From Hyaloperonospora brassicae (lineage: Eukaryota; Oomycota; Peronosporomycetes; Peronosporales; Peronosporaceae): a stretch of 64,000 nucleotides of DNA. Position numbers and translations under genes: made by a program. Under the pieces are notes generated by a model, which ran no database searches, had not been told where the DNA came from, and was given only the letters and a program-made list of their open reading frames with translations. Positions 1 to 10,489 of this stretch are shown here, piece after piece; position 1 is the stretch's first letter, and the number at the start of each line of letters is the position of its first letter. The stretch lies in the NCBI GenBank assembly GCA_947650285.1, contig CANTFL010000673.1, forward strand, positions 1 through 64,000. The letters run 5' to 3'.

Positions 1-153
1 AAACAGAGCCTACTGTACCACAAGAGATGGCGACAGATTTGCAGCTGTACCATCTGGTTCCCCACCAGAATCATTGGACCGCTGCGCGAGTCACGTGTCT
101 GGTCTCTCAAAGTCGTTCGTCGTCCTCAGAGTAGCCGACAACACTGCCTGGAG

Positions 154-1122
154 ATGCGTGTGTACGCCGTCGCGCTCCTGGGCACTGCTGCACTCCCGAT
201 ATGCGTATCGAGTTCGTTCGGCTTGAACGAGACTGTGGTCGACGTTTCGACCGGTGTCCGCACCAATGTCGGTGTCCACAGCAGGGGCCCGGCCGATCGT
301 CCCGTGAAGGTGCGCTCTACCACGGACGAGGAAGACAAGATGCCGCAAGACTTGGCCTCTTTCGTATCTGTAGAACAACGTAACATTCTACGACCAGATA
401 TGGTGTTGAAGAAAGTCATGGGTATATTGCACGCCGATCGCGACGTGTACAAACTTACAGATGAAGCTGTTGGTCGCTTAAAACAGATTGACGCGCATGT
501 CTTGCCGCAGATTGTCGAGGAGGTGATAGCTCGGTGCAATGTTGCGGGAATTGAGCTGCAATATACACAGGAGAGCACCCTTCTCAATTTGATTGTTGGT
601 CACGCTCGTAAATCTGCCGACAGTGAAAAGCACCTCGTGCAGACGATCTTGAACGAGAAGAAGAGACAACCGCAAACGATGTACGACCAATTTTTACCCG
701 ATTTGGAAGCCAAACAGGGACACGCTTTTGACGACCAAACACGTAGCGTGAAGAGCGAGCCGATGCAGACTGGACATGAGTCGCTGGATTCATTGTTGGT
801 AGCCTTCGGTGGCGCCGCCGAACTCGCGCCTATTTTGTCGATCGCGAAGAAGAGTCAAGTCGTTGGGCATAGAGCAGAGGAGTTGCAGCGTGTGATGCTT
901 AACAGTTGGCTGGGTTATGGCGATCCTGTTGATGTGTTTAACTGGCTCAAGCTCTCGGAATTGAGACGCATCACATACGAAGACCTGGATACTTTTGCGC
1001 AATACATTGACCTTTATAACGTTGTATATGGCAAGGAGGAGGATATGCTTTCGTTTTTACGAAGAAAGTTTACTGACGAGGTAACTCGCAATGATGATAC
1101 TGAGAGGGACGGGGACTTCTAA
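154..1122 (+). CDS. Secreted WY-domain effector-like protein, 5' segment (frameshift-truncated)
   Basis: The frame encodes 322 aa. It opens with a clear signal peptide (hydrophobic core at residues 3-19, likely cut near residue 20). A polar linker follows with an acidic DEED patch at about 58-61, where RXLR-type effectors carry dEER; no RxLR motif is visible before it. The first WY unit starts near residue 209, with the typical W followed by a GDPVDVF-type turn, then a Tyr-containing FAQYIDLYN helix. WY folds are known from oomycete effectors that act inside host cells, so secretion and a host target are inferred. The frame ends about 16 residues after the first unit, where it departs from the matching segment of unit 2 because of one extra base near 1081-1090. 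It may therefore be a pseudogene, a truncated allele or an assembly error. The ATG was chosen because it alone gives the signal peptide. Confidence 0.7.
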   Translation: MRVYAVALLGTAALPICVSSSFGLNETVVDVSTGVRTNVGVHSRGPADRPVKVRSTTDEEDKMPQDLASFVSVEQRNILRPDMVLKKVMGILHADRDVYKLTDEAVGRLKQIDAHVLPQIVEEVIARCNVAGIELQYTQESTLLNLIVGHARKSADSEKHLVQTILNEKKRQPQTMYDQFLPDLEAKQGHAFDDQTRSVKSEPMQTGHESLDSLLVAFGGAAELAPILSIAKKSQVVGHRAEELQRVMLNSWLGYGDPVDVFNWLKLSELRRITYEDLDTFAQYIDLYNVVYGKEEDMLSFLRRKFTDEVTRNDDTERDGDF

Positions 1123-2000
1123 GAACATTCGCGGCAGTCACGTGTGGCAACGTGTGGGCGATGGGACATCGGCCGTCGATTTCGTCAGCAGTATTCTTTA
1201 CATGGCAGTCGATGTGGACAGCCTGCTGGATCCGTTGTTGGTAGCTACTGGTGGCGCCGCCAGACTCGCGCCTATTCTTTCGGCCGCAAAGATGGATTCA
1301 GTCATCGGGTTCAGAGCAGAGCAGTTGCAGAATGCGATGCTCAAGAGGTGGCTCGACAGTGGCAAACCTATTGATGATGTGTTTAACTTCCTCCAGCTTT
1401 TGGACTTGGGCAAAAGAGGCATCACATCGGAAAATCTGGATACTTTTGCGCAATACATTGACCTTTATAACAATAAATATGGCAAGGAGGAGTATATGCT
1501 TCCGTTTTTACGAAAAACGTTTACTGACAAGGTATTCGCAATGATGATACTGGAAGGAACGGGGACTTCTAAGAACATTCGCGACGGTTACGTGTGGCGA
1601 CGGATGGGCGATGGGAAATCGGCCGTCGATTTTGTCGCCAGTATCCTCTTCTTTGCAATTGATTTGGACAGTCTGCTGGATCCTCTGTTGGCAGCCTTTG
1701 GTGGCGCGGCCAAACTTATGCCTGTTTTGTTAAAGACAAAGATGAATCCAGTCACCGGGTTTAGAGCAAGACAGCTGTATATTGTGATGCTTAAGAGGTG
1801 GCTGCATAGTGGCAAATCCGTCGGCAATGTTATTGGCTTGCTCGAGATGAACAACTTGAAAATTGATGACATCTCACGTGCAGAAGATGACATTTTGGAG
1901 CAGTACGGTGCAGGTTCTGACACTTTGAAGGAGTACATCAAACTCTATCACGAAAAACATGGTACCGACATGGATTTGGCTTCGTGCGTCGAAGCGGAGA
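785..2000 (+). repeat. Tandem WY-module repeat, three units
   Basis: Three directly repeated units begin near 785, 1227 and 1677, giving periods of about 442 and 450 bp. The TGGAT..TTGTTGG and GGTGGCGC blocks recur at each unit start. Units 1 and 2 are nearly identical over the Y helix (FAQYIDLYN), which suggests recent duplication or conversion. Unit 3 has diverged more and runs into a basic tail. Confidence 0.75.
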
Positions 2001-2116
2001 AGATTGAGAAAGCACTTGCAAATGAGCGGGGAAAAAGGAAGGGAGAGACCCAGAAAAGGAAGGGAGTCTCACAGCCCGCGACTATACGTGCTGTTCGGCA
2101 AAAACGGCTAGGCTGA
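1091..2116 (+). pseudogene. WY units 2 and 3 of the same effector, out of frame
   Basis: This 341-codon open frame lies one frame away from the upstream effector frame and overlaps its tail. It has no signal peptide of its own. It contains two more WY units, starting near 1227 and 1677, each with GGAA, RW-x-x-SGK and Y-helix positions matching unit 1. They are joined by an L-type linker (GTGTSKNIR, VWRRMGDGKSAVDF) of the kind that connects stacked LWY modules. The C-terminal 30 residues are rich in Lys/Arg. The simplest reading is that this was the downstream part of one long gene and is now separated from its secretion signal by the indel near 1081-1090. Independent translation from an internal ATG would give a non-secreted product. 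Confidence 0.7.
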
Positions 2117-3246
2117 GAAAACTCTGGCTGGTCTTCATATCAGCTTCTTCAACGCGAGTATGAAATGGATTGGGATGAGTGAGTTCGCTGGATATTGTGC
2201 GAGTGCAGTGGCCCACTACAGATGCATTCGCTTTTTCAAGTGCCTGATGACCAGTAAGAATATACGCGTGTTTTTACATTCAACTTTCTTTTCCAGACAT
2301 CGCTCCATTTCATCGAGCCACCGTATCGTAGGAAAGACACTGGCAACACACGCGCTGTGGTTACGATGCGTTGTATACCAGAAGGTGTTGGTTTAGTAAA
2401 GCGTAAGCAATGCACCGTACCGTAAATTCAGTTTCGGCATTATCACACGCGCACAATCAGGCGTACATGGACGGCCCGCAATATGAGCTTTTGGCAGCTC
2501 GCGACCTGAACCTGTGGTGGCAATTCCACGCCTTGTTACCAAACGCTCTGCTTGTAGTGCAGCCTCGCCATGTACGGCACAGCTACGGACCGATCAGCGC
2601 TCATGCTCACGTTGGATCTCAGCGATAATCTACACCCGTTTCCGACGCGGGCACTGCAAACGAGATGTGCGTGCACCATGAGCGTCCATGGCACATCCAC
2701 CTTGTGGACGTGACATGGTACAAACGGCCGGAAGGCTATGGACTGGGCTGTGTATCTTTCAGTCTCGAGCGCTTGACATGGGCTACTGGATCGACATATC
2801 GGGGCCCCGAAGTGTTCAGAAGAACATGGTCTGAAAGCGCGCAGAAGGACATACAAAAAAGAACGACACGGAGTCCCAGCCAATCGCCGTTTACAGCAGT
2901 GTTCAACCCACAGCGTTTGGTAACAACATGCTGTCTGAAATAGTGGCCGACTCCCGAGCAGTGACTGTGTTATTCTTGCCACTCTTGTGTATCACCCAAG
3001 CATACGCAGTTGAAGTCGGTAGCTGGTATTCCAGACAAGCCCTCGAGGTACATGGTATTGGCGACATTGAATCCATAGAACGCGCCCACGTCGCCTTCGT
3101 AGCACCAATTTCAACCTTTTGTCTAATACACCTCTGCCTGCCTTGGGCTATATCACTTGTATATCGGTACAGCATGGATTCGATGTCTGCTCATACATCC
3201 TCATTGCTTTGGGGGATGCGTTTACTTGTGCTGCCTCTGCGCCTCG
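2117..3246. other. Intergenic, no supported gene
   Basis: Open frames of up to 148 codons occur on both strands but show no family motif, signal peptide plus domain, or convincing splice structure. The segment separates the effector from the convergent membrane protein gene. Confidence 0.5.
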
Positions 3247-5841
3247 CTAAAGCAAAGCAAAACGTAATGGCAGGTCGACGCGAGCAAAGCAACCGAAAGT
3301 GACAACAATCGTTACGGCGGTCAGGTACCAGAACTGGGCATGGAAATCCTGCAACATCAGACGCTGTATCCAAAGGCGTACAGGCATGCCATCGACAAAA
3401 CCATTGATACCATCGGGCCTTGCTGTCTCACATGAATCCTCCGATGTCGAGCGTAGTCGCGACCGCAGCTTGCACGTGAAGATCTCGCGGGCAAGGAACG
3501 CGCCACCAAGCCGACCAATGAACATGCACACGCAGCGCAGCCACAGATTCGTCTGGTCTTGTAGTACGGAGAGAGCACTACCTGGCTTCTCAAAAACTGC
3601 CAGAAGCGTCAAGAGCGAAGGTACCAGTATAAGTGCTGTCGTATCGGCCATGTTGTCTTGTTCCGCTAGCTTCATGAGAAAGTAAAGCGGTCGAAGAGCT
3701 TCACTTGTAGACGTCTTTACGCGAGAACCCGCGCCTAAAGCTGCTGCAGCCACATCCTCATTACCAAACTGAGAAGACCCACTTGTTCGACCCGCACACT
3801 TTTTGCAAGTTATGTGCCTCTGCGAACATTTTCCACGGACCGTCGACACTTTGCATATGCCGGTCTTGCGAGTGGGCAATGCTGAATCCCAGGCTAAAGC
3901 TTGGATACCTCGGTGGGTGTCATTGATGCTTCGGTCTCGTTCTCGATTCCTGCTGTCTTGTTTTTGCCAAGATGGTAGCTCGCCGACGCAAGTTCCGTTT
4001 TCATCAATGTTTCGTGCTGCGACAACGCTATTCGAGCTGTTGCTGGTACCGTGATTGCAAAAGTGATCCCCGTCTTCAAGTAAATCGTCGCTTGCCTCCA
4101 TGGCTGCTGCTCCAGCTACACCACAGTTTAGCCCCAAAAGTTCTTGTTTTTGCACTGACGTTCTATGCGGGAGGCACCTTGAAACATCAAACGCTGAGCT
4201 TGTTGAGCGCAAGCAAGACACAAGTGGAGACGTGATGTTAACATGAAACGGCGCGGTCAGCCAGACTGACGATGTGCGCTTGAAATCCGTGTACACACCT
4301 GTATTGAGAAACGCGATGTGGACGTTGTTGAGGAACAACATACCCCAGTACAGCGCGTCGATGGGTGTGTCCGAGCCTACTAGGATGTACCAGAAAACGT
4401 AATAGTAGAGCTGTCCTACGTACAGCAGCGATGGATGCGCGAATGGTTCTGACATGCTGTTCACCATGTTCGTGATCACAAAGAAGTAGCCTTGCATCAG
4501 GAAAAGATAGAGCACCGAAATCGCCAGTTTGAGCCACGACTCAATGCTGGTCGCCGACGACGCGGAGGGGTCTTCAGCAAGCGCAAACAGCCGCACGCAC
4601 AAGTGTCCGAGAAACAGCGGAACATGCACAACCAACGTGCTATACGCCACTGCGTGTTCAAAGCTGAAGCGAACTCTCACGACACGAGAACTGAAGAGCA
4701 CAATGCATAAAATAGGTGACAGCAAGTCCAGCAGAAACCAGAATCGTGTTGAGGCATCCCCTCCGCGCGCCGAACTGTACAGCGAGAACATGACAAGCCA
4801 CAGGACCAACGCGCAAAAGCCACACCCGTAGAGCAGCCTCGTCAATGGCTGCCCCTCTCGTTGCATCTGATCGTGTTTCGGCTGTCGAACAGTCTTGTTT
4901 CCACCATGGCTTTTTTTCCACTGTCGCAAACTCTCATTTTCACTCAGGCTTCGTCGTCCTGACTGTCGAAATACCTCGTTCTCACTCAGGCCTCCTCCCG
5001 ACTGACGAAAAGTCTCACTCTCACTCTGGAATCCGCCCGATCGTTGCCTCACAAGCGATGCCTTCATCATCGTCCTAATCATCATGATCTTCGGGTTGTT
5101 GTCTGCATTCACATTTACAGCCAATGACGCTGGCGGCAACAATGGACCTGCTTGTGTCTGCTGCATGGCTCCAGCCGTTTTAGCGTCTTTGTCCTCCTCC
5201 GCCTCTTCGTCCATTTCTTGAGCAGCGCTGTGCACTTGTCGCTGGTCTTGCTCCTCCTGCTCCAGCACGAGATCCTCATACTGCGATCGTGCCGTTCGTC
5301 TGTGCATACTAAAGAATAGCGGCACGGCTCCAAGTGCAACAATACCAAACAACGTATTGCCGACAATCCACGAGTATCGGCTCGCCGGTACGCTTATGTA
5401 CCACTCAACGAGACTGATTCCTACACTGATGACTGCCAAGTAGCGCCAGATCGTCGGCTGCTCTCCTCCTCCGCCTCCCTCTTCTTCTTCTTCTTTCTCG
5501 AGTGCTGCAAACCGAAACACCACAACGAACGGACACGCGACGAGGGTCAAGTTGCAGAAGTACCACACGGGATTGACGACCAGCGAGTAGACCAGGTGGC
5601 CGAACTGCCCGGCCACGCAGAGCAACGTAAGCAGCACGAGCGACACGAGCGGGAACGTCGCGCGCCAGAGTAGCAGGTTCCACTCGCTTTGAGTTGCTGG
5701 GCCCTGACGAAACTTTTCCAGCAACTCAATCGCCGCATGGGACTGCCGGTGGGCCCGGCGGGGGCCGAACGTAACAAAACGCCACACGCGTTTGCAATGT
5801 GAGGATGGAGACGACGACGGCGACGCAGCGGGTGGCGGCAT
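3247..5841 (-). CDS. Large polytopic membrane protein, family not recognised
   Basis: The uninterrupted frame encodes 864 aa. Hydrophobic segments are visible at roughly residues 55-113 (two to three helices), 130-175 (two), 335-355, 370-390, 395-420, 435-460 and 475-525 (two), then three more in the last 150 residues, giving about 11-12 membrane spans. A charged loop at about 185-330 holds an acidic stretch, a Lys/Arg-poor linker and three 13-14-residue SEN-E-x-x-RQSG repeats. A second long hydrophilic loop lies at about 560-700. An EEEEEGGGGG tract sits between early helices. I recognise no catalytic motif; transporter, channel or receptor are all possible. The gene may end in the strongly hydrophobic C-terminal helix. 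The start is the first ATG in a proline/serine-rich cytosolic tail. Confidence 0.7.
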   Translation of the reverse strand: MPPPAASPSSSPSSHCKRVWRFVTFGPRRAHRQSHAAIELLEKFRQGPATQSEWNLLLWRATFPLVSLVLLTLLCVAGQFGHLVYSLVVNPVWYFCNLTLVACPFVVVFRFAALEKEEEEEGGGGGEQPTIWRYLAVISVGISLVEWYISVPASRYSWIVGNTLFGIVALGAVPLFFSMHRRTARSQYEDLVLEQEEQDQRQVHSAAQEMDEEAEEDKDAKTAGAMQQTQAGPLLPPASLAVNVNADNNPKIMMIRTMMKASLVRQRSGGFQSESETFRQSGGGLSENEVFRQSGRRSLSENESLRQWKKSHGGNKTVRQPKHDQMQREGQPLTRLLYGCGFCALVLWLVMFSLYSSARGGDASTRFWFLLDLLSPILCIVLFSSRVVRVRFSFEHAVAYSTLVVHVPLFLGHLCVRLFALAEDPSASSATSIESWLKLAISVLYLFLMQGYFFVITNMVNSMSEPFAHPSLLYVGQLYYYVFWYILVGSDTPIDALYWGMLFLNNVHIAFLNTGVYTDFKRTSSVWLTAPFHVNITSPLVSCLRSTSSAFDVSRCLPHRTSVQKQELLGLNCGVAGAAAMEASDDLLEDGDHFCNHGTSNSSNSVVAARNIDENGTCVGELPSWQKQDSRNRERDRSINDTHRGIQALAWDSALPTRKTGICKVSTVRGKCSQRHITCKKCAGRTSGSSQFGNEDVAAAALGAGSRVKTSTSEALRPLYFLMKLAEQDNMADTTALILVPSLLTLLAVFEKPGSALSVLQDQTNLWLRCVCMFIGRLGGAFLAREIFTCKLRSRLRSTSEDSCETARPDGINGFVDGMPVRLWIQRLMLQDFHAQFWYLTAVTIVVTFGCFARVDLPLRFALL
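4921..5040 (-). repeat. Coding tandem repeat (39-42 bp) in the membrane protein
   Basis: Three in-frame units start near 4921, 4963 and 5002 and keep the pattern (S/T)(E/G)-N-E-x-x-R-Q in the protein. Unit lengths of 42 and 39 bp (14 and 13 aa) preserve the frame. The repeat lies in a hydrophilic loop. Confidence 0.65.
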
Positions 5842-8066
5842 GGCACTGGGTTAGCTGCTGCCCCTGCTAGCGGAAGGAGGGGACGTCCTGGTCGGCTTTG
5901 TTCACTGGCACCAACGCGAAAGTAAAGTTGCACCAATTGTTGACGGCGCGTTGGGGCGATTCATTTGGGCCTTTTCGAGACCCGAAGAAGAGGCAGCGAT
6001 TTAGAAAAGAGGAAGAAAGCGTATGTCGAGCATTTATTCGTAATGGCACTCTTTCCGCGTTTCTAAGTGAGGACCCGCTCCGTGGACCCGGCGTCTGCTA
6101 ATGCTGTGGAAGACAGGATTAAAATGGTGGAAGCTCTTTGATTGCGACCCTGAATAAGCTCCATGTCCTCATAATCTTAGGCATATCGAGCATCGGTTCA
6201 GCAATGGAAGCCAAGCACAGTTGAGCTCCACTGCAAAGCGCTTATCTCACCTGTTTGTTTGGTTGGTTGCTCGGTTGCTTCTAGCCACACACATCGATCT
6301 GCAACGTACTCGCAATGCGTAGGCTTTCCTACGGCACGTGCGCGAGGTAATGGTGGTCGTCGGTCCTTGAATGTCCACATCAAATCATCCTTTCTTTCTA
6401 ACGACACGTGAGTTTGTACGACACTACAGCACTGAAGAAGAAAACGGTTTCGGTCTTGTTATTTACAGCCTACGAGCCTTCGCAGTTTTCACTTGACATT
6501 CTTTCGCTCAGCGAAGCCAATCAAGTTAGAATATGCTGTATCGACGAGTTGAACCAGTCAAGTCTTGCGCTGATCCTCCCTTCTAGGCTTGTCGAAGAAA
6601 TGATCGCACGCGGTGGTGATGGGTGCCGTTACGCCACATGTACGCCTTCATTGCGCTTGAGCGCTGTGATCTTAATTTATGCGTAGATAAGCAAGCCTTA
6701 GGTGCTGCTTCTCATTGATCGAGACACGACCCCTCGTGCACTTCGATTCACTCGAACGAGCATTGACTGCTCAGTTCGTGATTGCAAGGAGACTCGCTGG
6801 CGTGGATAAGCTCAACAACCGTACTTTTGCTATCGCCTTCCAGGGTCACTCGGCCGTTTGAGCATTGGTGATGAAAACGGCTTATCCGTTGGTGATTAGA
6901 TGCGAATAATAAGTACTCACGCTATCACTTCTACAAGCTTCTACGGATGTTTCGGCGGGCGAGCGTGAGGCATAAACTCCTCATTGTGCTTTATCACGAA
7001 TGCAATTGAGAGTAGTGGGCTGTCAGGAGGGCCTGGATTAGTGGTGGAAATGAGGGGCTGGTTCCGTTCACGACGACGGATCGAAGAAGGAGAAGCGATC
7101 CCATGACGGTATATCAGTCTATGCTTATGCACAAGACGTCAGACAACTTCTGGGCCAAGAATATAGCGATGGAGCCGGTAGCTTGTCGTATCAAACCATA
7201 GTAGACGCCGAGACTGCTCTGAGCTCGAGAGTAAATGGATCGATAGCGTCGTGCGATAGCACCCTTGGACGACTGTGTCGGGGCCCCGATGTCCGCGTTT
7301 TGCCAACGCTGTGTGTTGACGTACCCCGAAGCTTTCAAAAAGCGCGACACTTTGTGGTGGCGTGGTCTGCACTCTTCTACACACTGCATCGCTCCGCGCT
7401 ACTCCATGAGTAAGTTGAGCCGATGCTGTATCAAAAGCCAAGCCTGCTTTCGTCGATAAAAGCATGATGCTAGGCGAAGTTTCACCCGTTGCCTTCTCGA
7501 TAGCTACTGTCTCCGTGAAGTAAGGAAGCAATGCGCGTGGTCACCTTTTCCTATAGTCGGACCTATGGCTCCGCCGCGGCCTCAACGAGTCGTGTTCAGA
7601 TCCCGTTGAATGCAATATGTCGATGGTTTCGATGAATGAACATGTTGATCACTCTCCCAACCGAGGCATTTCATGCATGACCCCTCTCATGCAGTTGGCC
7701 GACTCGGATAAGCTCAGAAACGCCACAAGCTAAGGTATTTACGTGGACTTGCGTGAGCCACTGTAGGCGCGTTGAATGCATTGCATTTAGATGGCGATCT
7801 CGACTGGAGCTAGCCCGTCTCCATTTGCACTTTTTGGAGCGAAGAAGAGTATCGAAACGGGAACGAGGCAGAGCGCCGGCGCCACCTGATGTACCTTGTT
7901 AGGAAAGGTGGTCGGGTCGTCTGACACGGAGAACGCTCGATGAAAGTAGATCAATCGCCATTGATTTTTATGCTATAAGAATCATGCGTGCTTTTGCCTT
8001 CAACTACTGGCACGTGTAGTCCTTTGCAGTCAGGCAATCGGTGAACCGTGACGTCTTATAGCTCGA
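5842..8066. other. Intergenic, no supported gene
   Basis: About 2.2 kb between two minus-strand genes. Frames of 60-130 codons are present on both strands but none has recognisable motifs. The right end may hold further 3' exons of the minus-strand gene ending at 8067, because a GTATGT donor-like site lies near 8095 on the minus strand. Confidence 0.4.
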
Positions 8067-8708
8067 CTACTCAAAGGGAAAGCCAGAGCAAGCGTACATA
8101 CAGCCTTGTCGAATGTCTGACAGAAAGAGGAGGAGGATGTTAGGAGTACTCGTCATGATTAGAAGTGCGCCAGTGTACATGATAGGTCCACCAATAGCAA
8201 GTACACGAGATACGACATGCTGCAACCCGCTGTCTGTTGCAAACCTTTGGACGATGTGGCCGTGGGCAAAGACGTTGCCAACGGCACTGCGCCAGTCTAC
8301 AATACAACGATACAAGTAAGCGACAGTGACGTGCGTATGCTACTTCAACACACTCAGATGTTTACGAGTCTGCTACGAAGATGGCCATCAGGAACGAACT
8401 CACAAGATCGCGAGATTGTACGGAAGCAGCAGACCACAAAGTACATGCATGCCTTGTTGAGTTGTTGAGGCCGTAGTAGACAATGTGCGCTTCTTCCCAG
8501 AATGCCGCGCATCATTGCAGAGCTCAATCACTGCTTTTCCACGCACGACGTTCCTAGAAAGAAGCTTGTCGTGCACTAGATGTTGCACTGCACTTACTTT
8601 TCCGTATGCGATCAGGCGTGCTTGTAGATTCTGTTGGTCGAGTTCGCAAGCGCTTCTGTATGCACTCGGATCTTGAGGCTCGAGCTCGTACAATTGATTC
8701 ACGCTCAT
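8067..8708 (-). CDS. Small membrane protein, two-exon model, family not recognised
   Basis: The model is complement(join(8067..8286, 8404..8708)), 174 aa. Exon 1 ends at a consensus GTGAGT donor, and a CGCAG acceptor puts exon 2 in phase. The result joins a soluble N-terminal half (start MSVNQLYELEPQD) to two hydrophobic segments, one crossing the junction (LLLPYNLAIFAVGNVF) and one near GGPIMYTGALLIM. The start lies 256 bp from the divergent DCP1 start, which supports a real head-to-head gene. The 3' end is uncertain: a GTATGT site near residue 165 could start another intron. I recognise no family. Confidence 0.45.
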
Positions 8709-8964
8709 GGGCTCCTGTACATCTGCTGTCTAGCGGCTTTTCTTATTTATTTGTGTCGGTGGTAACCTGTCATTATACAGTCTGTCTGGCGATTTCTATT
8801 GGTTCCTGGCGCGCAAATGTCCGTGAAAATGCGCTAAAGTCGTTGTTTTAAGTGGCCGTTATCGTTGAGCCGCAGCGCGTGATATCGACGCTCTTAAGTT
8901 GCTCAACGGACCACGCCCACGCCATTTGGAAGGACGTCCAACGCCAGTCAAGTAGATTGAAAAG
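8709..8964. promoter_or_regulatory. Putative shared promoter region (divergent pair)
   Basis: A 256-bp gap between the start codons of the minus-strand membrane protein and DCP1. No defined core element was identified by eye; the call rests on the head-to-head arrangement. Confidence 0.35.
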
Positions 8965-10269
8965 ATGGCGCAGGTGGATCGCGCGCAGTCGAACGCTGTG
9001 AACCTGCAGGTGCTCAAGCGCCAGGATGCGGACGTGATGGAGATCGTGGACACTGCCGGCCACGTGGTCATGTACGAGTTCGATCAGGACGCGCAGAGCT
9101 GGGTACGTCAGCTACGACAGAGGGAGAGACACAGAGCTCTGCGAAGGCTTACGTTGCTCGGCTTTGTTATGTTGCAGAAACGGAAAGACGTCGAGGGCTG
9201 CTTGTTCGTTGTGAAAAGGTGCGCCGATGAAACGGTTGGTACAATGGTTGACGGTCAATCGGAAACCAACGGACAAGTTCCGGTATGTGCTGTCCCAATG
9301 CAGATCGTCGTCGCCGCGTTTCCAGGTCTTTGTGAACAATCGACTGAGCACGACCAACATGAAGCTAGAGCTAGACGGACGTCTTCAAGTGGACAATGTT
9401 GATAGCTTTCTTATTCTTCGCAGTCCCGATTCGGTAGGCGGGAGGCGAATGATGCGCGGGATCCACGAGGCTGGTCGTGATTTGACAGTGTGTTGTGTGT
9501 TCGTGCTGACGGTGGTAGACGTACCCGTCGGGGTTTGCGATCTATGGCATCTGGTTCTTTCCCGAAGAAGATCGCACCAAGATCCTCTTGCTGTTTCAAC
9601 GGTAGGCAACTTTGTTCGGGCGCGATCTGGCTGCCTGATGCAATTTGTTGAGGCTAACGCGGTCGTTTCTTCGCCTGCAGTCTCATCCAGTCGCTGAAAG
9701 CTCCGCAAGGCGCTGCCATTGTGGACACTACGCATCAGCCCACAAAGGGGCTGTCGCCGATCAAGACAAGGGCTCAGCCAAAGATGCAGCAGCAGCAGCA
9801 GACGTCACAGCCTACACAGCAGCAAGAACAACAACCGGAGCGGCCTCCGTCACAACCGCGCAATCGAGGACGTTCGCGCAGCAAATTGGATGATTCAAAG
9901 CGACGTGGCACGAGTGCAACAAAACCCACGGCGATTCTGCAGCGAGACCCGAAAGACAAGCGTAGCAACAGCAGCAGCAGCAGTGGGGGGAGCGCGAACG
10001 GCCTGGTCAAGCAGCAGCAAATCGCCTCGATGGTCGGCAGCTCGAGCGGTATGATTCCAATTTCCAAGGCCGACGGTGTCGCTGCGGGTGAAGCAATTAT
10101 GGACATGATCTCGCAAAATCGAGCGCGGCACCAGCAGAAGCAGCAACCGACGGCGTCCAGTGTGAACAAGGAGCAGTTGAAGCAGACACTGATTGGTCTG
10201 CTGGATGACACGCAATTCTTCGACCAGATTTATTACGCGTACGTGGACCGTGTGTCGAACCGAGGATGA
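8965..10269 (+). CDS. DCP1: mRNA-decapping enzyme subunit 1 (DCP1)
   Basis: The model is join(8965..9102, 9178..9218, 9304..9433, 9519..9601, 9681..10269), 326 aa, every join in phase with GT-AG introns of 75-85 bp. The EVH1-like domain (residues about 10-135) shows the family signatures NLQVLKRQD, HVVMYEFD, KDVEGCLFVVKR, PRFQVFVNNR and IYGIWFFPEEDR. The middle is low-complexity (Gln runs, basic RGRSRSK, a Ser run). The last 35 residues (LKQTLIGLLDD..FFDQIYYAYVDR) match the C-terminal trimerisation helix. DCP1 activates DCP2 for 5' cap removal in cytoplasmic P-bodies. Intron 1 would read a short way if retained, so annotation without splicing would lose the gene. Confidence 0.92.
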
Positions 10270-10489
10270 AGAGTGGCGAGCGTCACGGGGCGTCGATAGT
10301 GTAGGCACGACGTTTGCCATCGAGTGTCGTTGGCATACGACTGGAGCTCCCCTCCAGCTCTTTGACTAGTCTTGAGCGAGAACGGAAGAAGAAGCGATTC
10401 GGAATGCCAAGCGACCTGTCTAACCCTCGCACACATACACACACAAGTTAACATGGGGTCGCTTTTGTTGCGCGTGCTCGAGCTTTTCT

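Noticed and set aside
2536..3302. Overlapping frames of 148 (-) and 124 (+) codons between the effector and the membrane protein
   Set aside because: Both strands are open at the same place, composition is unremarkable and no motif or splice pattern supports either.
7139..7531. 130-codon minus-strand frame
   Set aside because: No domain, and frames of similar length occur on the other strand; not linked to the gene at 8067 by convincing splice sites.
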